Positions 1 to 6,848 of a DNA stretch of 19,222 nt are shown in pieces; position 1 is the stretch's first letter; every line of letters begins with the position of its first letter. The stretch comes from Desulfobacterales bacterium (GTDB taxonomy: Bacteria; Desulfobacterota; Desulfobacteria; Desulfobacterales; C00003060), in assembly GCA_030616425.1 (NCBI GenBank), contig JAUWXJ010000018.1:1-19222 (forward strand), written 5' to 3'. Both the position numbers and the translations under genes were made by a program. A model generated the notes under the pieces. The model did not search any database. It was not told the origin of the DNA and saw only the letters and a program-made list of their open reading frames with translations.

Positions 1-308
1 CCTATAATGGCTTTTTGGGGCTTGAAAACACGGGTTTAATATTATTATCTTATCTTCCGAGGAGACGGCAAAATCAGTTAAAGTCCCAAAATTCATGATA
101 GCCATCACCAATCTACAATAAAACTCTTGGACAGGCGAGCATCGATCATGGCAAGCTATCTGCAATCCTGGATAAGGGGAAGCAAGCACAACATGTTGCG
201 TGAAATTTTTTCCACTATTAGTCCATCATCAGTCCATACAAATCTACTGGCCTTAAACCTCACCAGGCACCATGAACTCGATTCAATAGGAACAATAGGG
301 GGGGCAAA
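1..308. other. Upstream region without a recognised gene
   Basis: No convincing gene is visible. A 61-codon frame at 127-312 has no family resemblance and no good ribosome binding site, and a frame on the opposite strand overlaps the lipoprotein gene. The stretch is AT-rich and probably carries the promoter of the lipoprotein gene, but I cannot pick out a clear -35/-10 pair. Confidence 0.4.
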
Positions 309-812
309 ATGAACCAATATAATAATCTCACACATAGGTTTGTAACGTATGCCATTTTTGTTTTTTGCGTTGCATTGGTATCTGGCTGTGGCACTTATGG
401 CAAAATAAAGCCAAGTAGAGAAGTAACTACTGCGTTTACAAGTTTTGAAGTAAAGAAAGATCATAAATATTATATGACAGGCTCTGATATGTATCCTGAC
501 GCTATTATTGCGATAGATGAAAAGTACACATTAACCTCTAAGTTTTGGAAAGAAATTGAGCCTGAAAAACTTCCCGATTTAGTAAAACAAATGAACGAAA
601 AGACCCCTGAATCGCTACCAAAGCTTTACGGATATAATATTCTAGACAATGAAGGAAACGACATCGGAGACTGGTATTCTTTCGTGGATGAGACTGTCAT
701 TAAAGTAGATGGCAATAAAGTTACAGTTTATACTCCTGATATTGGAGGGTTTGAACCAGGTGGTGACCCTGACCCTGCTACCGCAGGTGGTGGCGACGGC
801 GGCGGAAGCTAA
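309..812 (+). CDS. Small glycine-tailed lipoprotein, unknown function
   Basis: The 167-residue product has a positively charged start, a hydrophobic stretch (about residues 11-25) and a lipobox LVSGC, with lipidated cysteine at position 27, so it is predicted to be exported and anchored in a membrane. The residue after the cysteine is Gly, not Asp, which by the E. coli rule would allow sorting to the outer membrane. The mature part is hydrophilic and Lys/Glu-rich, and the last 20 or so residues are a low-complexity Gly/Asp/Pro tail. The start at 309 is supported by an A/G-rich ribosome binding site (AGGGGGG) about five bases upstream. I do not recognise the family. The gene stands alone and is convergent with the amidohydrolase gene. 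The lipoprotein call is fairly safe; the function is unknown. Confidence 0.7.
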   Translation: MNQYNNLTHRFVTYAIFVFCVALVSGCGTYGKIKPSREVTTAFTSFEVKKDHKYYMTGSDMYPDAIIAIDEKYTLTSKFWKEIEPEKLPDLVKQMNEKTPESLPKLYGYNILDNEGNDIGDWYSFVDETVIKVDGNKVTVYTPDIGGFEPGGDPDPATAGGGDGGGS

Positions 813-849
813 TATCACCGAAATCCAGCACAAATCTTAGGGTAAGGAC

Positions 850-894
850 TTAGGGACGCCCTTTAGTTTTCCAGTTTCGCAATTAGGACGCCCC
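850..894. repeat. REP-like GGACGCCC motif, two direct copies
   Basis: TTAGGGACGCCC at 850-861 recurs as TTAGGACGCCCC at 883-894, 33 bases apart, each followed by a T-rich stretch. A related motif (CTTGGGGACGC) occurs at 3720-3730 beside repeat R1. From general knowledge, short GGGACG motifs of this kind are scattered in deltaproteobacterial genomes near Y1 transposases. No transposase is present here, so this is at most a relic. Confidence 0.4.
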
Positions 895-912
895 CTATTT
901 CCCCCATCTTGA

Positions 913-2295
913 TCATTTTTGTCCCATCTTCATAACGTTATTAATATCTTTATCCTGCCGTAATGGGATACCCTCAATTATTATGTCTTCCACCCGACTG
1001 ATTTTATGCCTATGCACTATTACCACGTCAGCAGTAGCCCCACGGCTAATGACTCCACGGCTAGGGGCTAAGCGAGGGACAGCACATGAGGAATTTCTAG
1101 TGACTAAGGAAATTGACTCAGGAAGGGTAACTACCTTTTGGTCTATCGCTAGTTCTAGAATCTTGAGGACAGGGCTGTGGTTTCCTCCTCCATAATCGGT
1201 GGATATAACATCAGCTAGACCGGCTTCGAGGATAGCAAAGAAAAAGGATAGCTCCTTTTCCCTTTCTGGGCTGTCTAGTGTATTGAAGGTGGAGATATCA
1301 ATAATTGCACCTTTTTTCTTCAGTCGCTTTATGAGTTCAATGCCTTCTTTCATGTCAAAACTTGGATGATTACAGTGCCCAGCAACAAGTAGGTTCCCGA
1401 GCCAGGATATTTCCAGTACCTTGGACATGGAAGAAGCAGCGGTATGGACTATGAAGGGGAGCTTGTATTTTTTTGCTATATTGGCACCTTCTTCAAGGGC
1501 TTCAAGTGCGATATCGAAAGAGGGAAGGACTGTTTGCGATATTTTATCCAGTGCCCATTCTGGGGAATAGTTTCCTAAACCGATCTCCTTGAGGATATTT
1601 TCTACCCTTTCAGGATTGAAAAAATTGGATGTAATCTCCTTCCCCAAAACTGCTTCCTTTAACTTCCTTGCCTGATATTCGTCAATAGCAATACCTGTTT
1701 CCTTCTTAACCATCTCTGGAATAAACTTATAGTCTTGCACACCACCACCAAGGGTGGCCCCAGAGCCCGCTTCGCCCATAGCGACTACTATATCTGGAAA
1801 ATTCTCCATAATCTTTTCTAGTTTCTCCTCCCCTTGACCTTTGAGGCCAGAGGCATCGATCTTTCTTGCAGCAATGTAAGCCTTTGGATAATGGGTTGTA
1901 GCGGTCTTAAGATTGATAGGCCATGTACTCATTGCTTGAGATACTAGCCCAGGATGGGCAAAACCGTCCAGGTTGAGGATGGTAGTGGTCCCTTGAGAGA
2001 TATGTGTTACCAGATTCTTTTCAGCTTGATTCGCAGGCAAGGGGGCTGACGCGCTTGAAAATAGAGGGGCCCCTGGAATAATGCCATGTGCATGGATATT
2101 GATGATTCCTGGCAGGACAATTTTGTCCTTACCTTCCAATGTATGGGTGAATGTAATCCCTGATGGTTTCTCTTGACCTATATATGCTATTTCCTTGCCG
2201 TGAATACCTATATTGACTTTATCAAGAAATGTCTTCCCGTCGCCAGTAATGAGGGCTGATTCTTTAATCAAGAGGTTATGTACTTTCTCAGACAT
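913..2295 (-). CDS. Amidohydrolase superfamily protein, enamidase-like
   Basis: A 460-residue metal-dependent hydrolase of the amidohydrolase superfamily. The N-terminal beta domain runs to about residue 60. The barrel then begins with the metal-binding HAH (H68, H70) after LPGIINI. Further candidate metal ligands are E175 in MGEAGSG, H284 in FIVHTAASS, H307/H310 in AGHCNHPSF and D367 in STDYGG. The spacing of GE, SH-like and ND/TD motifs recalls enamidases, which open cyclic amides, more than ureases or dihydroorotases; this is my reading of the motifs, not a database match. It lies 39 bases downstream of the opine-dehydrogenase-like gene, in the same direction, so the two are probably co-transcribed and may act on related imino or amide compounds. 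No strong ribosome binding site is seen before the ATG. The substrate is unknown. Confidence 0.8.
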   Translation of the reverse strand: MSEKVHNLLIKESALITGDGKTFLDKVNIGIHGKEIAYIGQEKPSGITFTHTLEGKDKIVLPGIINIHAHGIIPGAPLFSSASAPLPANQAEKNLVTHISQGTTTILNLDGFAHPGLVSQAMSTWPINLKTATTHYPKAYIAARKIDASGLKGQGEEKLEKIMENFPDIVVAMGEAGSGATLGGGVQDYKFIPEMVKKETGIAIDEYQARKLKEAVLGKEITSNFFNPERVENILKEIGLGNYSPEWALDKISQTVLPSFDIALEALEEGANIAKKYKLPFIVHTAASSMSKVLEISWLGNLLVAGHCNHPSFDMKEGIELIKRLKKKGAIIDISTFNTLDSPEREKELSFFFAILEAGLADVISTDYGGGNHSPVLKILELAIDQKVVTLPESISLVTRNSSCAVPRLAPSRGVISRGATADVVIVHRHKISRVEDIIIEGIPLRQDKDINNVMKMGQK

Positions 2296-2334
2296 AGGAC
2301 AAGATAGGTCGGCTAACTTGGAGGAAAGAGGGAC

Positions 2335-3516
2335 TCAAAAAGAGTGCTCAAATCTCTTTTTCGCTATTGGCCAGTTTAAGATGTCCTGAGGAGATAAACC
2401 CAGGTCGTCTAAATTTCTTCCTTCCTTGAAATAGTTACGATTCAGTATGTTACCTGCTTCTTCAATTATTCTTTTGTGAAGTGGTGTATCGATTCCTATA
2501 GCTTCGGCCATATAATACAAAGGTACCACCCGGGTCATTACCTCCTCGTAAAGATACCGATGGTTCATACTTTTTGGGGCTGGTGACCGAATGGGTCCTC
2601 CTGGCGGGTTATAGTAAGGGGTACCTTCATCATGAATCATATCAAAGAGGCTTCTTTCGTGTCCTCCAGCGGTTAGGGGTATATTATAGGAGGTATGAAG
2701 AAAATCACAAGTGGTGGGGCACTTTCTTATCCCCATAGCGTGGGCGACTGTTATCCTTTCCGCGTCAAGTTCTTCTATCGTTTCAGTCATTTCTTCAGTT
2801 AATCCCAGATAGAAATTGAAGTCCTCATGCGCTTCGATTCTCCTTCTTTGCATGATAATACCAATGATATGTAGTCCAGGTCCGTCATTGATACCAGCCT
2901 GAAGCGGATCATAACAGCCAATGAACTGGTCAGGGTAAATACTGTTTTCAAGTAAATGTAAAACGTGTGACATTCTTTCAAATGGCAAAACAGAAAGATA
3001 TAGTTTTTGTTTCCTTGCTTTTACCAATAAGTCAATCTTCCCCGGAGAAAGTTCCATAATTTTTGTGGCATAGATAAACGTATCGGCATCGGCAAACGTA
3101 ACATCAGCCGTACAACCATCTTCCCTGATTTTCTTAGCCATAAGGAATTTACTATCAATACCACCAGCAAAGATCAGTATTATCTGGCCATCGGAGAGAT
3201 AGGGGGCTATTTGAGGGGCTACCGACCCATGAGCATTGGCGGTGGTGGTTATGACGATTATCCCAGACCCTTTGACCGCCTCATCTAGACGTGAGGTAAT
3301 TACATCAGGTTTGGCCTTTCCTTGATAGATACCAGCCAGATGAAACGCCTTCTGATGCTGGAGTAGGGCCAATTTTTCGCGTGATGTTTCGTTGCTGATC
3401 CGATTATAAAGAACTACCTTGATCTCAGGAAATTGGAATTTTATTCTAGTTGCTTCAGCGATTCCTGCATTCCCTGCCCCAAAGACAGTAATTTGTTTAG
3501 TGTGATTATTGTTCAT
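2335..3516 (-). CDS. NAD/NADP octopine/nopaline dehydrogenase family protein
   Basis: A 393-residue oxidoreductase. The N-terminal Rossmann fold shows VFGAGNAG (G13, G15, G18) followed by a strand and an acidic/hydrophobic pattern, so it binds NAD(P). The C-terminal part has GPGLH (212-216), matching the region that carries the catalytic histidine in octopine/nopaline dehydrogenases. These enzymes reductively couple a 2-oxo acid to an amino acid, or the reverse. The start is set at 3516 (MNNNHTK): the open frame continues 63 codons upstream to 3705, but those codons run through structured repeat R1 and have no family resemblance. Spacing to the downstream amidohydrolase is only 39 bases. The true substrate cannot be read from the sequence, and some family members act on non-opine compounds. 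Confidence 0.8.
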   Translation of the reverse strand: MNNNHTKQITVFGAGNAGIAEATRIKFQFPEIKVVLYNRISNETSREKLALLQHQKAFHLAGIYQGKAKPDVITSRLDEAVKGSGIIVITTTANAHGSVAPQIAPYLSDGQIILIFAGGIDSKFLMAKKIREDGCTADVTFADADTFIYATKIMELSPGKIDLLVKARKQKLYLSVLPFERMSHVLHLLENSIYPDQFIGCYDPLQAGINDGPGLHIIGIIMQRRRIEAHEDFNFYLGLTEEMTETIEELDAERITVAHAMGIRKCPTTCDFLHTSYNIPLTAGGHERSLFDMIHDEGTPYYNPPGGPIRSPAPKSMNHRYLYEEVMTRVVPLYYMAEAIGIDTPLHKRIIEEAGNILNRNYFKEGRNLDDLGLSPQDILNWPIAKKRFEHSF

Positions 3517-3561
3517 AGTGTCGATTCGACTTCTTTTTGGGTAAATAACAAATGGTGAATG

Positions 3562-3706
3562 CAATGTGAAGCCTCCCCGTGCTTCCGCACGGGGGTTCTG
3601 CCTTACGGCAGTGCTTCGCAGCCCGGTAAGGAAGAGAAACAATTCATTATAGCTCCCCTCGACCCCGCCCTTCCGGACGGGGCTTGCGGGGAGCAGGCCG
3701 GCCAAA
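3562..3706 (-). repeat. Structured repeat R1, IS200/IS605-end-like
   Basis: Read on the minus strand, this 145-base element contains three hairpins. CCCCGTCC/GGGCGGGG (3663-3682) is capped by GGAA; CTGCC/GGCAG (3598-3611) by GTAA; CCCCGTGC/GCACGGGG (3575-3594) by GGAA. All three loops fit the GNRA pattern on this strand. The outer ends match copy R2 at 18474-18554, whose stem differs in sequence but keeps pairing. R1 has about 65 extra bases in the middle, including the GGAA-capped 3663-3682 hairpin. The order of a small GTAA hairpin, a GC-rich hairpin and GGGGAGG resembles the right end of IS200/IS605 (tnpB) elements, whose transcript makes the guide-RNA scaffold. That likeness is inference; no tnpA or tnpB is present. 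Confidence 0.6.
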
Positions 3707-4843
3707 ACGGCCCTGTAAACTTGGGGACGCTGTTCTGTTATAATCCTCCCCCAACATATGCACGTTCCCTATGCGGATCCGGCGGATGCCGGCACTCTTT
3801 GCAGCCTCCTGGCAACGCTGGGCGTGTCTTCGAGATGTGGTAGGCAGGTCTTGCAGATAAAAACTGGGATAGAAAGCCAGCAGGCTGTACGGAATTTCGG
3901 GATTGAGACTGCTGATATACCGGGCTATGGCATCAACCTCTTCCTCATCCACATAGCCGGGAACCAACAAGGTGCTAGCAACCAAGAAGGGGGGCTCGGG
4001 CCGCTTGGCAATCCTTTTACTCAATTGCTTGAAGTTATCTAGGGTCTTTTGATTCGAGACGCCACACAGGGCCATGTGCAACCGGTCATCCCAGGCCTTC
4101 AGGTCGTACTTGATGCACCCACCGGATCTTAGAGAAATATCTGCCATCATACTAAGATAAGGCTCTTGAGCAGCGCCATTTGTCTCCCAGCATATTCTCA
4201 GGACACGATCTGGATTTCTATTCATTGCGAGCTTAGACGCCTTCAGCGCATGCAGTATCTGAGGAGTGGGATCTCCACCAAAATAACAGATGCAGCTTGT
4301 ACTGTCGTCCACGGCCGATGCAAGGTCTTTTGCATGGAGCTTGCCACGGGAAAAGGTTGATTCTTTGAAATGGTAGTTCTGGCAATAAAGACAGTTAAAG
4401 GAACACGCGTGATAGAAGACAGCCAGATTCTTGTATCCGTATTCAGGACCTTTCAAATAGGCATACCGGGGATACCCAGAGCCCGTGCCCGCCGGACAGA
4501 CAAAATCAGCCACACAATTGGTTGGAAGTGGATCATAGTAATAGGAGAGGTTTCCTTCAAGGGGCCGGCCGCCCTTTAGCTTTCCGCCCCTGACATAACG
4601 TACGCCACAAAAGCCTGTTCCGCCCTCTGGAATCCGGCACCTGTGGAGACACAACCCACAGGCGCATCCTCTTTTGTCACGGGGAGGTTCTGCGAGAAGT
4701 CCGTATGCCCTGCGGCTCCTGGCATGGACCTTGGCAATCTCATACCCGACTTCAGAAAAATGATGCCGGATGCAATCTGCGCAGAACCCAATAACATCTG
4801 AGATCGTTGCAGCGGACTTTTCACAATATCGGCAGGTTCCCAT
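3647..4843 (-). CDS. Radical SAM protein, AmrS/PflA-activating-enzyme-like
   Basis: A 398-residue radical SAM enzyme. The N-terminus carries a zinc-ribbon-like pair (C4/C7 and C21/C24). A Cys-rich block follows (C60, C62, C65, C69, C79) with LCLHRCRIPEGG...GFCGVR, typical of PflA-like and AmmeMemoRadiSam-type (AmrS) proteins. The 4Fe-4S/SAM motif is C147-x3-C151-x2-C154 in HACSFNCLYCQNYHFK. The partner substrate is unknown. The start at 4843 is the only ATG that keeps the zinc ribbon; it lies 16 bases after the foldase stop codon, consistent with an operon. The family part seems to end near RIRIGNVHMLGEDY. The last 30 residues (Arg/Pro/Gly-rich) are read from repeat R1 and its flanking GGGGACGC motif, so the native stop codon was probably lost when the repeat arrived. 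Confidence 0.82.
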   Translation of the reverse strand: MGTCRYCEKSAATISDVIGFCADCIRHHFSEVGYEIAKVHARSRRAYGLLAEPPRDKRGCACGLCLHRCRIPEGGTGFCGVRYVRGGKLKGGRPLEGNLSYYYDPLPTNCVADFVCPAGTGSGYPRYAYLKGPEYGYKNLAVFYHACSFNCLYCQNYHFKESTFSRGKLHAKDLASAVDDSTSCICYFGGDPTPQILHALKASKLAMNRNPDRVLRICWETNGAAQEPYLSMMADISLRSGGCIKYDLKAWDDRLHMALCGVSNQKTLDNFKQLSKRIAKRPEPPFLVASTLLVPGYVDEEEVDAIARYISSLNPEIPYSLLAFYPSFYLQDLPTTSRRHAQRCQEAAKSAGIRRIRIGNVHMLGEDYNRTASPSLQGRFGRPAPRKPRPEGRGRGEL

Positions 4844-4859
4844 ACGGCAAGTTCATGCA

Positions 4860-6755
4860 TCAGTCGAGGAATTTCTCCTCAACAGTGATCTCACTTTTTT
4901 CGCGCAGGTGAGTGAGAAATTCCCCTATAGCTGTTTGACGTTTTTGGTTCAAAAGGCTTGACATAATCCCCGATTTCTCGTTCTCAAATTCCTTCTCATC
5001 AGCTTCCTGTCGAGCTTTGAACCGGATCACATAATACCCTTGCTTCCCCTTGATTACTGAATCTGGAAAGGGTTTTGATGAGCTTAGCGTAAAAGCTGCC
5101 TCTTGGATGTCAGGTTCTGAGCCGATCCCAGGGATCGCGCCATACCGCCCAAAAAAATCAGTACTTTTTGCCTTCAGCTTTCGGCTCGAAGTGGCCTCCT
5201 TAAACTCGGCCCCGTCTTTTACGTTATTGAAAAATTCCCCGGCATCTTTTTTGGCCAGTTCATCTTTCCTATCCTTGATCACGTTTTGCCTGACCCTTTC
5301 TTCCACTTTCTTCAGGTCTGGGATTCTGGCTGGCTCCTTGGCAACCAGTTCAAGTATATAGTATCCGTCTGACAGTTCGATCGACTCGCTGACCTCGTTT
5401 TCATCAAGGGCAAAGGCTGTTTCGGCAAATTTTTCCTTCTCTTTGATCCCTTTTATGGGTCCGTCACGGCGAAAAGGCTCGGTCTCGTGCACCTTGAGCT
5501 GATTGATTTTTGCCACATAAGATATACTTCCAGCCTCGTAACAGGCGTCGTAGATCTGCTCAGCCCGATCAAAGGCAAGTGTCCTGGCCGCATCTCTTGA
5601 TAACTTGGTGCGAATCCGGACAGCAGCTTCGGCCGGAACCGCCTCTTTGGCTTCCTGGATCGCCTCCACCTTGATGATATGCCAGCCAAAACGTGTTCTG
5701 ACAAGTTCACCGATCTCACCTTGCTTCATAGCAAAGGCCGCATCTGAAAAGGGTTTTACCATGCGATCTCTGGTAAAAAATCCGAGATCGCCCCCTTTGG
5801 CTTGAGTTCCCGGATCATCAGAATATTTCTGGGCCAGCTTGCTGAAGTCTGCTCCAGACCTTGCCTCCTTTAATACATCCAGGGCCTTATTCCGAGCGGC
5901 CTCGACCGCCTCTGGCTTCGCTCCTGACTCTACCTTAAACAGTATGTGGCGTGCCTTGACCTTCTTAGGGGATGCATAATCTTCCTTGTTAAGATCAAAA
6001 TATGTGCTGACTTCCTCTTCTGAAACCTTGGCCTCGGCCTCAAACCCCTTGAAATCAAGAAAAAGATACCGGACCTTGACCTTGGGGGGTGTCTCATAGT
6101 CTTTCTTGTGTTTTGAGAAATAGGCTTCTACCTCTTCCGAGGTCACCTCGACATTCGTGTATGTCGCAGGCTTGAACACCGCATAGTCGAGGCTTACTTT
6201 CTCTTTCAGCCACTTATATGTCTCCAGGGCCTCGGCCTCGGATACTTTCACGTTCCCGCGAATAAGGCTTTGAAGCTTGTCAATGAGAAGCCCATTCTTC
6301 CTATCTTCTTCATACATCTCGGGTGTCATCCGGTTACGCATCAGGACTCGTCGATATACCTCCGGGTGAAACCGACCATCCTTTTGAAAGGCCGGCACCT
6401 GCTCAATTGCCCTGAGCAACTCGTCGTTATCTACGCAAAGGTTCAGCCGGGCAGCTTCCTGGAAAAGAAGCAAGCGGTTGATAATCTGATCCAATGCCTG
6501 TTTCTTGAGATTGAGACTTTGCATGAGTTTTTCATCTAAGGCGCTGCCGAACCTTCTTCGGTACACCTCCCGCAACTGATCGTAAACACTACGGAATTCC
6601 TCAATACCAATCGATATGCCGTTTACAACCGCGACCCGGTTTGCCCTCTGGGCCTTAGAGCTCCAACCATACCAGAAAATAAAAACCACGATAATAGCAC
6701 CCAGGAAGAATTTGATTATCCAGGACTGGGCATGTTTTCTCATCAAATGAAGCAT
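4860..6755 (-). CDS. ppiD: Membrane-anchored periplasmic peptidyl-prolyl isomerase/chaperone (PpiD/SurA-like)
   Basis: The 631-residue product has a short cytoplasmic start, one transmembrane segment (about residues 14-30, ending FWYGW) and a long periplasmic part. Residues 35-230 form a SurA/PpiD-type N-terminal chaperone region. Residues 265-365 form a parvulin rotamase domain, with KARHILFK, KYSDDPGT, GGDLGFF and FGWHIIKV. A second, rotamase-like half follows without these motifs. Known members help outer-membrane proteins fold, which suits a genome that also has LptD. The start at 6755 has GAGGAT about five bases upstream; ATG at residue 5 is an alternative. It sits 93 bases after aconitase and 16 bases before the radical SAM gene, probably in one transcript. 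Assignment to PpiD rather than another SurA-like foldase rests on the anchor and length. Confidence 0.85.
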   Translation of the reverse strand: MLHLMRKHAQSWIIKFFLGAIIVVFIFWYGWSSKAQRANRVAVVNGISIGIEEFRSVYDQLREVYRRRFGSALDEKLMQSLNLKKQALDQIINRLLLFQEAARLNLCVDNDELLRAIEQVPAFQKDGRFHPEVYRRVLMRNRMTPEMYEEDRKNGLLIDKLQSLIRGNVKVSEAEALETYKWLKEKVSLDYAVFKPATYTNVEVTSEEVEAYFSKHKKDYETPPKVKVRYLFLDFKGFEAEAKVSEEEVSTYFDLNKEDYASPKKVKARHILFKVESGAKPEAVEAARNKALDVLKEARSGADFSKLAQKYSDDPGTQAKGGDLGFFTRDRMVKPFSDAAFAMKQGEIGELVRTRFGWHIIKVEAIQEAKEAVPAEAAVRIRTKLSRDAARTLAFDRAEQIYDACYEAGSISYVAKINQLKVHETEPFRRDGPIKGIKEKEKFAETAFALDENEVSESIELSDGYYILELVAKEPARIPDLKKVEERVRQNVIKDRKDELAKKDAGEFFNNVKDGAEFKEATSSRKLKAKSTDFFGRYGAIPGIGSEPDIQEAAFTLSSSKPFPDSVIKGKQGYYVIRFKARQEADEKEFENEKSGIMSSLLNQKRQTAIGEFLTHLREKSEITVEEKFLD

Positions 6756-6771
6756 AATATCCTCACACTAT

Positions 6772-6833
6772 GATTTGCGGCTGACGCCTTGTGAACAGTA
6801 TGGATTTGCGGCTCACGCCTTGAGAACAGTATG
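6772..6833. repeat. Two tandem copies of a 31-base repeat
   Basis: A 31-base unit beginning GATTTGCGGCT and ending GAACAGTATG occurs at 6772-6802 and again at 6803-6833, with two mismatches, and is followed by another GATT. It lies between the aconitase and foldase genes, near the end of the transcribed gap. It shows no clear hairpin. It may be part of a dispersed repeat family, but only this locus is visible. Confidence 0.7.
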
Positions 6834-6848
6834 GATTGCGCATTTCAT

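Noticed and set aside
127..312. Small + strand frame ahead of the lipoprotein gene
   Set aside because: No ribosome binding site, no recognisable motif, and it overlaps the lipoprotein start; more likely leader or intergenic DNA.
3517..3705. 63-codon N-terminal extension of the opine-dehydrogenase-like protein
   Set aside because: The extension is encoded by repeat R1 and flanking DNA; the Rossmann fold starts right after the ATG at 3516.
3562..3706. CRISPR array or tRNA-like structure
   Set aside because: Hairpins are present, but there is no regular repeat-spacer pattern and no tRNA arm set; a structured repeat fits better.
4576..4860. 94-codon minus-strand frame with ATG overlapping the foldase stop (TGATG)
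   Set aside because: The overlap looks like translational coupling, but the other frame (start 4843) encodes the zinc ribbon and Cys-rich block of the radical SAM protein, so this one is a shadow.
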